From NCBI RefSeq assembly GCF_042643265.1, contig NZ_JBHRRZ010000016.1, positions 92,291 to 156,290 on the forward strand: a stretch of DNA of 64,000 nucleotides, in the 5' to 3' direction. How positions within the stretch are numbered: the stretch's first letter is position 1; the number at the start of each line of letters is the position of its first letter. Below, one piece after another: positions 48,067 to 57,498 of the stretch. The notes below the pieces were generated by a model. It searched no databases. It had not been told where the DNA came from and saw only the letters and a list, made by a program, of their open reading frames with translations. The DNA is from Virgibacillus_O sediminis (GTDB taxonomy: Bacteria > Bacillota > Bacilli > Bacillales > Amphibacillaceae). The translations under genes were made by a program, and so were the position numbers.

Positions 48067-50520
48067 ATGATGGATTCGCTTCCAAGGGCAGAAACGAAAA
48101 CATTTGGAATGGGAAAAATTAATAGGTTAGGGAAACTGCGGGGGAGGGCAGTCCAAAAAATGAAGGCTGTCTTGCTCAATAAGGGATGGCTTTATGTTTT
48201 GGTCGGATTTCTATTAGGCCGTGCCGTCATATTGTCAGTGGTATCGCCATTTGCTGTGGCATTTATCGCAACATTGTGGGTCGTACATAAGGAGAAAGCA
48301 GCAAAGTCCATGTTGGCAGTATTGGCGGGCGCCTTCAGCTATTCGGCGATGCACAGTGTGTTCCTTGGGATGGCTATGCTTGTTTTTCTGCTTTTAGCCG
48401 GGATTTTCAAGAATGCCCACAGGCAGCAGATCATCATCCCATTATTTGTGTTCCTATCAACGGTGGCACCCCGGTTGTTTTTATATTCGATTAATGGACA
48501 ACTGTCTTCCTATGAATGGCTGCTTCTTTTAGTCGAGGGGATATTAGGTACCGTACTTGTATTAATCTTTATGCAGAGTGTTCCACTAATATCACCAAAA
48601 AGGTTTAAACCGGCACTGAAAAATGAAGAAATTGTCTGCATGATTATTCTTCTTGCTTCTATATTGACGGGGACAATCGGCTGGGAGGTGTATGGCGCTT
48701 CACTGGAACAGGTTTTCTCCCGATACTTTGTACTGTTGCTAGCATTTGTCGGTGGGGCATCTATTGGTTCTACAGTGGGGGTAGTGGCGGGCTTGATACT
48801 ATCTCTGGCCAACGTAGCGAACCTGTATCAAATGAGTCTGTTGGCTTTTTCTGGCCTGTTGGGCGGTCTGCTGAAGGAAGGGAGGAAACCAGGGGTTGCA
48901 GCAGGACTCCTTGTGGGCACCTTTTTAATAGGGATCTATGGAAACGCTACAGCCGTAGTACCGTCCTTGATAGAGTCCTCTTTTGCAATTGGGTTGTTCT
49001 TCCTCACACCGGCTAGCTGGATAAAGACATTGTCCCGCTATATTCCTGGAACAGAGGAATATACGAATGAGCAGGATCAATATCTGCAAAAGATACGAAA
49101 CGTAACTGCTAGGAGGGTGGAGCAGTTTTCGGATGTGTTTCAGGCTTTGGCCAAAAGTTTCTCGAATACGGAACACGATCTAGAGGATGATATGGAGACA
49201 AAGCGCGAGACAGATTATTATTTGAGTCAGGTGACGGAAAAAACTTGTCAGACCTGCTTTATGAAGGAGCGCTGCTGGCAGAAACAATTTGATTATACCT
49301 ATTCGCTGATGGAAGAGATAAAAGAGGATGCAGTGGGTGGAAATACCCTGAACAGAAAGGCAGCAAGAGAGTTTGAAAGCTACTGTGTCAAGCCTCAGAA
49401 GGTACTGGAAGCGATGAAGCAGGAGGCTTCTTTTTTCGAAGCGAATCGAAAGCTGAAGCAACAGGTATTGGAAAGCAAAAGGCTCGTTGCAGACCAGCTG
49501 CAGGGAGTGTCGGAAGTGATGGAGGACTTTGCCAAAGAGATAGTTAAAGAGCGCCAGCACCATGAACAGCAGGAGGCTCAGATTCTACATGCTCTAAAAT
49601 ATATGGGGATTGAACTGGAAAAGCTTGATATTTATTCCCTGGATAAAGGGAATATCGACATCGAGATGACAGCGGCCTTTTACGAATATCATGGAGAGGG
49701 GGCCAAGCTGATTGCACCGCTCTTATCAGACATTTTAAATGAAGTGGTTATTGTAAAACAGGAGGAGATTTCCCCATTTGCCCATGGTTACAGTTTTCTG
49801 GCCTTTGGATCGGCAAAGGAATTTGTTGTACAAACTGGGGCGGCAAGCGCTGCAAAAGGAGGAGGTTTGATCTCAGGGGACAGCTATACAACGATTGAGC
49901 TGGGGGCAGGAAAATATGCTATGGCAATTAGTGATGGCATGGGAAACGGTGAAAGGGCAAGAGAAGAAAGTGTAGAGACTCTGCGCTTGCTGCAGCAAAT
50001 TCTCCAGACGGGAATTCCTGAAAAAGTGGCGATTAAGTCCATAAATTCTATTCTGTCATTACGGACAACAGATGAAATGTTTGCAACGCTGGATCTGGCC
50101 GTAATTGACCTGCATGATGCCTTTGTTCAGTTCCTAAAGATTGGGTCGACACCAAGCTTTATTAAACGAGGAGATAAAATGCTGAAGGTGGAGGCCAGCA
50201 ATCTTCCGATGGGAATCGTACAGGATTTCGAGGTAGATATAGTAAGTGATCAGCTGATGGACGGTGATATACTGATTATGATGAGTGACGGAATATTTGA
50301 TGGCCCGAAACATGTAGAGAATACAGATTTATGGATCAAACGCAAGGTGCGGGAGATGCGGACGGAGGAGCCTCAGGAAATTGCCGACCTTCTTTTAGAA
50401 GAAGTAATACGCACTAGGGAGGGGGCCATTGTTGATGATATGACTGTGCTGGTGGTCAAAATAGAAAAGAATAAACCAAAATGGGCAACAATACCAGCAT
50501 TCAGTACAGAGGCCCAGTAG
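48067..50520 (+). CDS. spoIIE: SpoIIE, PP2C phosphatase of asymmetric division
   Basis: SpoIIE dephosphorylates SpoIIAA in the forespore, releasing sigma-F, and also takes part in polar septation with FtsZ. The 817 residues have about ten membrane segments between residues 38 and 325, a central regulatory region about 330-590 with CQTCFMKERCW near 397, and a PP2C domain about 600-805 with SGDSYTTIELG, AISDGMGNGERA and MSDGIFD, whose acids bind manganese. GGGGAGGGGC lies before the ATG. It starts the spore and cell cycle segment on the plus strand. Confidence 0.96.
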   Translation: MMDSLPRAETKTFGMGKINRLGKLRGRAVQKMKAVLLNKGWLYVLVGFLLGRAVILSVVSPFAVAFIATLWVVHKEKAAKSMLAVLAGAFSYSAMHSVFLGMAMLVFLLLAGIFKNAHRQQIIIPLFVFLSTVAPRLFLYSINGQLSSYEWLLLLVEGILGTVLVLIFMQSVPLISPKRFKPALKNEEIVCMIILLASILTGTIGWEVYGASLEQVFSRYFVLLLAFVGGASIGSTVGVVAGLILSLANVANLYQMSLLAFSGLLGGLLKEGRKPGVAAGLLVGTFLIGIYGNATAVVPSLIESSFAIGLFFLTPASWIKTLSRYIPGTEEYTNEQDQYLQKIRNVTARRVEQFSDVFQALAKSFSNTEHDLEDDMETKRETDYYLSQVTEKTCQTCFMKERCWQKQFDYTYSLMEEIKEDAVGGNTLNRKAAREFESYCVKPQKVLEAMKQEASFFEANRKLKQQVLESKRLVADQLQGVSEVMEDFAKEIVKERQHHEQQEAQILHALKYMGIELEKLDIYSLDKGNIDIEMTAAFYEYHGEGAKLIAPLLSDILNEVVIVKQEEISPFAHGYSFLAFGSAKEFVVQTGAASAAKGGGLISGDSYTTIELGAGKYAMAISDGMGNGERAREESVETLRLLQQILQTGIPEKVAIKSINSILSLRTTDEMFATLDLAVIDLHDAFVQFLKIGSTPSFIKRGDKMLKVEASNLPMGIVQDFEVDIVSDQLMDGDILIMMSDGIFDGPKHVENTDLWIKRKVREMRTEEPQEIADLLLEEVIRTREGAIVDDMTVLVVKIEKNKPKWATIPAFSTEAQ

Positions 50521-50756
50521 ATGGAAGAATTGCATCTGCTTGAGAAACTTCAGAATTGGGAGCCGCATCCTATTGTGCGAACCTACCTCTCTTGGAGGCT
50601 GTCCGCATATGTGAGGGACTAAAGATGAGCACAAAAAATTTGTGTTCCTGGGTTCCTTGCCTATGCACACCTCTGGCCGGCCGGGTTCGCTTTTTTATGT
50701 TTAATTTCTCCTTTTCTTGCCTATCCTTTTAGGGAAATAGATGGGAGGTATAGGCT

Positions 50757-51488
50757 TTGAGAAAAGGGACGCTAAAACAGATATTGTTGATTACAGACGG
50801 TTGTTCCAATAAAGGGGAAAGCCCGGCGGCTGCAGCTGCTTTAGCCAATAAACAGGGCATTACCGTTAATGTGATTGGAATCTTGGAAGAAGGTATGGAA
50901 CAGCCGGAAGGGTTGGAAGAGGTAGAGGAAATCGCTCATTCCGGCGGAGGTGTCAGCCAACTTGTTTATCAGCAGGCATTGTCACAAACGGTGCAGATGG
51001 TTACAAAACAGGCAATGACACAGACCCTGCAAGGGTTTGTGAACAAGGAACTCCAACAGATTCTGGGGCCGGATAATTCTATGGAGGACTTGGAACCGGA
51101 GAAACGCGGGGAAATTATGGAAGTAGTGGAGGACATGGGGGAGACCTGTGATCTGGAAGTGCTCGTCCTTGTTGATACGAGTGCCAGTATGTCTGATAAA
51201 CTCCCTACCGTAAAGGAAGCACTTGCTGACCTTTCCATTAGCCTGAATGCCCGCATTGGGAGGAATCGTTTCAGTATATTCCAATTTCCCGGCAAACGCG
51301 GGGACATTGAACGTGTTATGGGATGGTCCTCTGAGTTATCGTCCGTTGAGCGTCTTTTTCCTAAGCTGTCAAGCGGTGGAGTCACCCCGACGGGACCTGC
51401 CATACGAGAAGCCATGTACCAGTTTGGTAAGAAGAATCTCAGAAGGAGCTTAAGGGATGAACGAGGCATGGAAGAGACAGGCTATTGA
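50757..51488 (+). CDS. yabS: YabS, VWA-like domain protein
   Basis: The 243-residue protein matches YabS. A von Willebrand A-like fold contains ILLITDGCSNKGE near residues 9-21, then, after a helical insert, LVLVDTSASMSDKLP near 137-151 with the DxSxS metal motif. Its function is unknown, and it may act with the kinase YabT. The start is TTG with GGGAGGT seven bases before it. The last 32 bases overlap yabT. The 236-base gap before it, after spoIIE, holds a GC-rich palindrome (GGCCGGCC near 50685) but no clear terminator. Confidence 0.88.
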   Translation: MRKGTLKQILLITDGCSNKGESPAAAAALANKQGITVNVIGILEEGMEQPEGLEEVEEIAHSGGGVSQLVYQQALSQTVQMVTKQAMTQTLQGFVNKELQQILGPDNSMEDLEPEKRGEIMEVVEDMGETCDLEVLVLVDTSASMSDKLPTVKEALADLSISLNARIGRNRFSIFQFPGKRGDIERVMGWSSELSSVERLFPKLSSGGVTPTGPAIREAMYQFGKKNLRRSLRDERGMEETGY

Positions 51489-52374
51489 TTTAAGGCCGGG
51501 GATGAAGGTCCATGGGAAGTGGCATGGACACACCTATACTATCCGCCGAAAGCTTGGCTCTGGAGCGGTTGGGTCTGTATACTTATGTGAATCAAGGGGA
51601 AAAACAGCTGCATTGAAGATCAGTGAAAAAGGCCCCTCATTAGCTATGGAAGTCAACGTCTTGAAGTCTCTCAACAAGGTCCAAGGAAGCCCGCTTGGAC
51701 CTTATTTAATGGAAGTAGATGATTGGCGGTCTCCAGCTGGAAGAACCTATCCATTTTATGTCATGGAATATCTGCAAGGAAAGTCATTATCAGAGTTCGT
51801 TGCCCGGAATGGCAGCGGCTGGGTCGGCGTTTTGATGCTGCAGCTGCTTGATGACCTGCACCGATTGCACCAAGCCGGTTGGATATATGGTGATTTGAAG
51901 CCGGAAAACCTTCTTGTACTTGAAAAGCCTGGACGTATACGCTGGGTCGATGTTGGGGGAACAACACAAACCGGGAGGGCGATCAAGGAATATACGGAGT
52001 TTTTCGACCGCGGTTATTGGGGGTTGGGGTCAAGGAAAGCGGAAGCAGGATATGACCTTTTTGCATTAGTAATGGTATTTTTGAATATCTATTACCCCAA
52101 GCGGTTTGAAAAAGGGTCTGACCCGGCAAAGACCCTGATAAAAAGAATTAATGGGATAAGAGCTTTGTATCCATACCGCCAGCCCTTAACTAAGGCGGTG
52201 CTCGGCCATTATGTCTCCAGTGCGGAAATGAAGAGGGATATAGCTCAAGTTGTAAAGGGCATCCAGCCCAAACGGAGTGCTTCCAGAAAGAAACAGAAGC
52301 CCCCGCTCTTGGCGGAAAGCGGATTAATTGGAATAATGGCCGTGTTTTATTATTTCCTTTCACTTATCTTGTAG
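51457..52374 (+). CDS. yabT: YabT, Ser/Thr kinase with C-terminal membrane anchor
   Basis: YabT is a DNA-activated Hanks-type kinase that phosphorylates RecA and other proteins during sporulation in B. subtilis. The 305 residues show a glycine loop (LGSGAVGSVYL near 33-43), Lys53 in ALKISE, YGDLKPENLLV near 145-155 in place of the usual HRD motif, and VDVGG where DFG is normal. These same changes occur in B. subtilis YabT as I recall it. A C-terminal membrane segment (about 285-304) anchors it. It overlaps yabS, so the two are probably translated together. Confidence 0.92.
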   Translation: MNEAWKRQAIDLRPGMKVHGKWHGHTYTIRRKLGSGAVGSVYLCESRGKTAALKISEKGPSLAMEVNVLKSLNKVQGSPLGPYLMEVDDWRSPAGRTYPFYVMEYLQGKSLSEFVARNGSGWVGVLMLQLLDDLHRLHQAGWIYGDLKPENLLVLEKPGRIRWVDVGGTTQTGRAIKEYTEFFDRGYWGLGSRKAEAGYDLFALVMVFLNIYYPKRFEKGSDPAKTLIKRINGIRALYPYRQPLTKAVLGHYVSSAEMKRDIAQVVKGIQPKRSASRKKQKPPLLAESGLIGIMAVFYYFLSLIL

Positions 52375-52436
52375 TGGAAAAAGATATATTGGTATAGTTA
52401 GGTTACTACTTATTCACTATGGGAGATGGCTTTACT

Positions 52437-53825
52437 TTGAAACAGGAAGTTATGGCATTTATAAAAAAACACCAGCTGCTCAAAGAAGGCAGTACCGTAC
52501 TGGCAGGTGTCTCAGGAGGACCGGATTCCATGGCCCTCCTCCATTATCTCTCTACATTAAGACAAGAGTGGGGGCTGAAGGTCGTAGCTGTATGTGTGGA
52601 TCATCAGCTGAGGGGGGAAGAGTCAAAGGATGATCTGGAATACGTGAGAGATATCTGCCGGGAGTGGGGCATCCCTTTTAAAGGGGCTTCACTGGATGTG
52701 CCTTCATATAAACGCAGAAAACAGATCGGTACGCAGGTTGCCGCCCGTACATTGCGTTACCGCTATTTTGCTGAACAAATGGAGGCTTATAGGGCCGATT
52801 ATCTGGCACTCGGCCATCACTCTGATGATCAAGTGGAAACATTGCTGATGAGCCTGGTCCGGGCAGGAAGCTCCAGTTCGTTCACGGGCATCCCAGTAAA
52901 AAGAGAATTTGCCGGGGGGAGCATCATTCGGCCTCTTTTAACAGTAACTAAGGAAGATATTGAAGCTTATTGTAAAGAACACTCCATATACCCAAGGCGG
53001 GATCCTTCCAACGAGGAGATAAACTACACCAGGAATTTCTACCGGAAACAGGTAATCCCTCTTCTAAAGCAAAAAAACAGGAATATACATACGACTGTCC
53101 AGCATCTAAGTGAAACTATTCAGGAAGATGACCATTACCTATGGGCGGAAGCGGAAAAAGCAGTAAAAAATACCGTCGAATGGGGAGAAGATTGGAAGCA
53201 AGCAACACTTGAAATCCCTCTGTTTCGCAAGTATGCTCCTGCTTTACAAAGAAGAGCCTTTCATCTAATATTAAACTATCTATATGATAAATTGCCTAAG
53301 GACTTATCCTATATTCACGAAGAGCATTTTTTTGTATTATTAAAGAAGGATAAGGGTAATATTCAAATAGATTTCCCTGGAAAGCTTAAGGTTGAAAAGT
53401 CTTATGGAAAGATTGTCTTTTATTTTCCGCGGGGCACACAGGACCCATCCTACCATTATACACTCCCTACACCAGGCAGCATTGTACTGCCGGATGGTTC
53501 GGTGATCCGAAGTTATTTCGGGGAGTGGGAGGAAAGCGGAGACAGCTTCCACTATTGCTGTTCCAGTCAAGTTGCCCTGCCCATACATATCCGCACTCGC
53601 CAGCCTGGTGACCGTTTATCCCTCCGAGGGATGACAGGTACAAAAAAGCTGAAAGATATTTTTATCGACGAAAAGGTTCCTAGAAAGGAAAGGGAACATT
53701 GGCCTGTTGTTACGGATAATGATGGCAATATCCTCTGGCTGGCAGGGTTGAGGAAAGGACAGGCGCCTTGTCGGACGGCAGACACTTCAGCTATCCATAT
53801 AAAGTATGAAAAAAGAGACGTGTAG
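52437..53825 (+). CDS. tilS: tRNA(Ile)-lysidine synthase TilS
   Basis: TilS puts lysine on C34 of tRNA-Ile(CAT), changing it from Met to Ile identity. It is essential. The 462 residues have the PP-loop SGGPDSMALL near 25-34, LALGHHSDDQVET near 122-134, and a C-terminal lysidine-tRNA binding domain with IRTRQPGDRLSLRG near 383-396. I chose the TTG at 52437: GGGAGATGG lies seven bases before it, and MKQEVMAFIKKHQLL is the family N-terminus. The ATG 18 bases upstream overlaps that site. It is 10 bases before hpt. Confidence 0.94.
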   Translation: MKQEVMAFIKKHQLLKEGSTVLAGVSGGPDSMALLHYLSTLRQEWGLKVVAVCVDHQLRGEESKDDLEYVRDICREWGIPFKGASLDVPSYKRRKQIGTQVAARTLRYRYFAEQMEAYRADYLALGHHSDDQVETLLMSLVRAGSSSSFTGIPVKREFAGGSIIRPLLTVTKEDIEAYCKEHSIYPRRDPSNEEINYTRNFYRKQVIPLLKQKNRNIHTTVQHLSETIQEDDHYLWAEAEKAVKNTVEWGEDWKQATLEIPLFRKYAPALQRRAFHLILNYLYDKLPKDLSYIHEEHFFVLLKKDKGNIQIDFPGKLKVEKSYGKIVFYFPRGTQDPSYHYTLPTPGSIVLPDGSVIRSYFGEWEESGDSFHYCCSSQVALPIHIRTRQPGDRLSLRGMTGTKKLKDIFIDEKVPRKEREHWPVVTDNDGNILWLAGLRKGQAPCRTADTSAIHIKYEKRDV

Positions 53826-53835
53826 GAGGACAATC

Positions 53836-54384
53836 ATGCATAATGATATTAAAGAAGTATTGATATCCGAGGAAGAAATAGCACAGAAGTGCAAAGAACT
53901 AGGGAAGCAGCTGGCAGAAGAGTACGATGGCAAATTTCCGCTTGCCATTGGCGTACTCAAAGGAGCTATGCCATTCATGTCCGATATTCTGCGCCGAATC
54001 GAGGTCCCGTTGGAAATGGACTTTATGGATGTGTCCAGTTATGGCAGTGGAACCACATCAAGCGGCGAGGTTAAAATCGTTAAAGACTTGGACACCAAGG
54101 TGGAAGGCCGTGACCTGCTGATCATCGAAGATATTATCGACAGCGGATTGACATTAAGCTATTTGATTGATTTATTTAAATACCGCAAGGCCAATTCCAT
54201 CAAAATTGTCACCCTGCTGGATAAACCTGCCGGCAGAACGGCCGCTATCAAAGCGGATGTAGTGGGCTTCGAGGTACCGAACGAATTTGTAGTCGGCTAT
54301 GGGCTGGATTATGATGAAAAGTATCGTAACCTTCCTTATATAGGCATATTAAAGCCAGAGGTTTATAGCGAGAAATTAAAGTAA
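53836..54384 (+). CDS. hpt: Hypoxanthine phosphoribosyltransferase Hpt (HprT)
   Basis: Hpt salvages hypoxanthine and guanine to IMP and GMP with PRPP, and in some Firmicutes it complexes with FtsH. The 182 residues have ISEEEIAQKCKELG at the start and the PRPP loop LIIEDIIDSGLTL near 94-106. I chose the ATG at 53836 because TAGGAGGA lies seven bases before it. The next gene is ftsH. It ends with a candidate two-state hairpin region. Confidence 0.95.
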   Translation: MHNDIKEVLISEEEIAQKCKELGKQLAEEYDGKFPLAIGVLKGAMPFMSDILRRIEVPLEMDFMDVSSYGSGTTSSGEVKIVKDLDTKVEGRDLLIIEDIIDSGLTLSYLIDLFKYRKANSIKIVTLLDKPAGRTAAIKADVVGFEVPNEFVVGYGLDYDEKYRNLPYIGILKPEVYSEKLK

Positions 54385-54403
54385 ATAGAGAAGTATATAC
54401 ATA

Positions 54404-54458
54404 CGGGAAAGACTAGCAGGATAATCCAGGCTTCCCGCATTGGAAATAGCGGGTTTTA
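54404..54458 (+). terminator. Overlapping hairpins between hpt and ftsH
   Basis: CCCGC (54434) pairs with GCGGG (54449), followed by TTTT, a terminator-like stem. CGGGAA (54404) can instead pair with TTCCCG (54432), sharing the CCCG bases. The two stems exclude each other, which is an attenuator-like layout, or it may be chance. Confidence 0.4.
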
Positions 54459-54472
54459 CGAGGATATATTAG

Positions 54473-54502
54473 TTGTATATAAACTTTTCTGTATGGTACG
54501 AT
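54473..54502 (+). promoter_or_regulatory. Sigma-A promoter of ftsH
   Basis: TTGTAT, an 18-base spacer and TACGAT. The -35 matches three of six positions, so confidence is moderate. Confidence 0.4.
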
Positions 54503-54538
54503 GTTATATAGTTTTTCCCGTTTGGGAGGAGGTTGGCA

Positions 54539-56542
54539 ATGAACCGGATATTTCGGAATGTATTCTTTTGGATACTCATATTCTTAGTCGTAGTAGGGAT
54601 CATTGGAGTATTCCAAGGACAAAATGAAGAAACACAGCAATTGAATGTACAAGAATTTTATGATGCGCTGAACAATGGTGAAGTCGAAGAAATGCAGATG
54701 AAGCCAGTAAACGGCGTTTATCGTATAACAGGGACATTGACAGGAGACAGTGATCAATTCGTTACACAGGTTCCTGATAATACCGATATTATAGCTTCTA
54801 TTACGAACCAGGCGCTAGAGCAGAGCATTCTGCATGTCGAGCAGGAGGACCAGCCAAGCCCATTCATGAGCTTCTTGACCATGATGCTGCCCTTCCTCAT
54901 CATTGGTTTGCTTTTCTTCTTTATACTCAGTCGTGCCCAAGGTGGCGGCGGTGGCGGCGGCCGTGTCATGAACTTTGGTAAAAGCAAGGCGAAAATGTAT
55001 ACAGAAGATAAGAAGAAAGTCCGCTTCAAAGATGTTGCAGGAGCTGACGAGGAGAAACAGGAACTCGTCGAGGTTGTGGAATTCCTGAAAGACCCTCGCA
55101 AGTTCTCTGCTGTGGGTGCAAGGATACCGAAAGGGGTGCTTCTCGTAGGGCCTCCGGGGACAGGTAAAACCTTACTTGCACGTGCAGTTGCAGGGGAAGC
55201 AGGAACCCCGTTCTTCTCCATCAGTGGTTCCGACTTTGTAGAGATGTTCGTGGGTGTCGGTGCTTCCCGTGTGCGAGATTTATTTGAAAATGCGAAGAAA
55301 AACGCACCGTGCATCATTTTCATTGATGAAATAGATGCAGTAGGAAGACAGCGCGGTGCCGGTCTCGGAGGAGGCCATGATGAACGTGAGCAGACCTTGA
55401 ACCAACTTCTTGTGGAAATGGATGGTTTCGGGGCTAACGAAGGAATTATTATGATCGCCGCGACCAACCGTGCAGATATCCTAGATCCGGCTCTCCTCCG
55501 CCCGGGCCGTTTTGACCGCCAGATTATGGTGGACCGCCCGGATGTGAAAGGCCGTCAGGATGTATTGAAGGTTCATGCGAGAAACAAGCCGTTGGATGAA
55601 ACTGTGGATCTGAAGACAATTGCCATGAGGACTCCAGGCTTTTCCGGGGCAGATCTAGAAAATCTGCTAAATGAAGCAGCACTTGTTGCAGCTAGGGATG
55701 ACAGAAAGAGTATCAACCAGTTAGATGTCGATGAGGCGATCGACCGTGTTATTGCCGGACCTGCCAAGAAGAGCAGGGTGATATCCGAGAAGGAACGGAA
55801 TATTGTGGCATATCACGAGAGCGGTCATACCATCATTGGAATGGTGCTGGATGACGCAGATTTCGTCCACAAAGTCACCATCGTTCCACGGGGACAGGCA
55901 GGCGGTTACGCCGTTATGCTTCCGAGGGAAGACAGGTACTTCATGACGAAACCGGAACTGTTCGATAAAATCACCGGACTGCTTGGCGGCCGGGTTGCGG
56001 AAGAGATTATATTCGGAGAAGTTAGTACCGGCGCTTCCAATGACTTTCAGCGTGCGACTAACATTGCCCGCAAGATGATTACCGAATATGGTATGAGTGA
56101 TAAAATAGGTCCTCTGCAGTTCACAAGCGGTGGAGGCGGAGACGTCTTCCTTGGCAGGGACATTAACAATGATCAGAATTATAGTGATACGATTGCACAC
56201 GAGATTGATCAAGAGATGCAAAACTTTATCAATCATTGTTACGACCGGGCAAAATCCATTCTTACTGAGCATAAGGATAAGCTTGAAATTGTGGCAAAAA
56301 CGCTGCTCGACGTGGAGACGCTGGATGCCAAGCAAATACGCTCATTATTTGATCACGGGGTACTTCCTGATCCGGAAGATGACACGGATATGAAGGTGAA
56401 CATCCAATCCAAGGATGAAGCTGATGCCGAGGATGCAGGGTCTGAGGAAAGTGAACCCCCTCTAACAGAGGAAGATAAGAAAGACCAGATAACGACAGAT
56501 AATAAGCCTTCGTCGGATGATGAAGAGAGAAGAAATGATTAA
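54539..56542 (+). CDS. ftsH: ATP-dependent membrane metalloprotease FtsH
   Basis: FtsH is a hexameric membrane AAA+ protease that removes damaged or regulatory proteins and is important for sporulation and stress. The 667 residues have two membrane segments (about 6-24 and 117-137), a glycine-rich linker, Walker A GPPGTGKT near 204-211, Walker B IIFIDEID near 258, and the zinc site HESGH near 426. A charged tail follows. I chose the ATG at 54539, six bases after GGGAGGAGG. The TTG six bases earlier touches that site. Confidence 0.97.
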   Translation: MNRIFRNVFFWILIFLVVVGIIGVFQGQNEETQQLNVQEFYDALNNGEVEEMQMKPVNGVYRITGTLTGDSDQFVTQVPDNTDIIASITNQALEQSILHVEQEDQPSPFMSFLTMMLPFLIIGLLFFFILSRAQGGGGGGGRVMNFGKSKAKMYTEDKKKVRFKDVAGADEEKQELVEVVEFLKDPRKFSAVGARIPKGVLLVGPPGTGKTLLARAVAGEAGTPFFSISGSDFVEMFVGVGASRVRDLFENAKKNAPCIIFIDEIDAVGRQRGAGLGGGHDEREQTLNQLLVEMDGFGANEGIIMIAATNRADILDPALLRPGRFDRQIMVDRPDVKGRQDVLKVHARNKPLDETVDLKTIAMRTPGFSGADLENLLNEAALVAARDDRKSINQLDVDEAIDRVIAGPAKKSRVISEKERNIVAYHESGHTIIGMVLDDADFVHKVTIVPRGQAGGYAVMLPREDRYFMTKPELFDKITGLLGGRVAEEIIFGEVSTGASNDFQRATNIARKMITEYGMSDKIGPLQFTSGGGGDVFLGRDINNDQNYSDTIAHEIDQEMQNFINHCYDRAKSILTEHKDKLEIVAKTLLDVETLDAKQIRSLFDHGVLPDPEDDTDMKVNIQSKDEADAEDAGSEESEPPLTEEDKKDQITTDNKPSSDDEERRND

Positions 56543-56555
56543 GGGAATGTAATGG

Positions 56556-56590
56556 ACGGCAGCCGACCAAAAGGGAGGCTGCCGTTTTAT
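56556..56590 (+). terminator. Terminator of ftsH
   Basis: ACGGCAGCC pairs perfectly with GGCTGCCGT, followed by TTTT. Confidence 0.85.
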
Positions 56591-56698
56591 GTTTGGAGAC
56601 CGCAGTATTCCTGGATATTATGCCAACTTGAATTATGGTATATTAATAAAAAAAAGAAACCATTCTGCTACGGATGTATAGGAAGGTCTGATAAGGAA

Positions 56699-57466
56699 AT
56701 GTTATTCGTACTTGATGTGGGGAATACAAATACTGTTCTGGGGGTTTTTGACCAGGGTGACCTAAGGTATCAATGGAGGATTAAGACAGACCGATATAAG
56801 ACGGAAGATGAATTCGGCATATTGATCGAGTCCTTGTTTGATCACAAGGGAGTTGCATTTTCGGATATTCATGGGGTGGTCATTTCGTCTGTGGTACCGC
56901 CAATCATGTTTGCGATGGTAAAGATGTCCAAAGATTATTTTGGATTGGAACCTTTGGTGATAGGCAAGGATAATGTGGAATCGTCTCTAAAAATGGCATA
57001 TCCCAATCCGGCGGAGATCGGGGCTGACAGAGTGGTGAACGCAGTGGCCGGAATCCATGAGTATGGCTCACCGCTCATTATCATCGATTTCGGGACCGCT
57101 ACTACCTTTTGCTATATCGACCAGTACGAAGCTTATCATGGAGGGATAATAGCTCCTGGGATAAATATCTCAATGGAGGCCCTTTATACGAAAGCGTCCA
57201 AACTGCCAAAAATTGAGATAGAGGCACCGGAGAGAGTAGTGGGAACCTCTACCGTGGGAGCGATGCAGTCCGGTGTTTTCTATGGATATGTCGGACAAGT
57301 GGATAGCATTGTGGAAAGGATAGAAGCCGAAGTGGGGACACGGCCTACCGTAGTTGCTACAGGAGGCCTTGCTCCCCTGATCTCAGATGAATCGAAGACG
57401 ATAGATATTGTTGATCCATATTTAACGCTGAAAGGCTTATATTTAATTTATCAATATAATCAATAA
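56699..57466 (+). CDS. coaX: Type III pantothenate kinase CoaX
   Basis: CoaX phosphorylates pantothenate, the first step to coenzyme A, and is not inhibited by CoA. The 255 residues start MLFVLDVGNTNTVLG, where the early Asp is catalytic, and contain GADRVVNA near 102-109 and DFGTATTFC near 124-132. I chose the ATG at 56699: the earlier reading runs through the ftsH terminator. The ribosome site is weak (AAGGA close by, GGAAGG 12 bases away). hslO follows 32 bases on. Confidence 0.94.
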   Translation: MLFVLDVGNTNTVLGVFDQGDLRYQWRIKTDRYKTEDEFGILIESLFDHKGVAFSDIHGVVISSVVPPIMFAMVKMSKDYFGLEPLVIGKDNVESSLKMAYPNPAEIGADRVVNAVAGIHEYGSPLIIIDFGTATTFCYIDQYEAYHGGIIAPGINISMEALYTKASKLPKIEIEAPERVVGTSTVGAMQSGVFYGYVGQVDSIVERIEAEVGTRPTVVATGGLAPLISDESKTIDIVDPYLTLKGLYLIYQYNQ

Positions 57467-57498
57467 TAACAATAAACTGCTTGAAAAGGAGTATCAAC

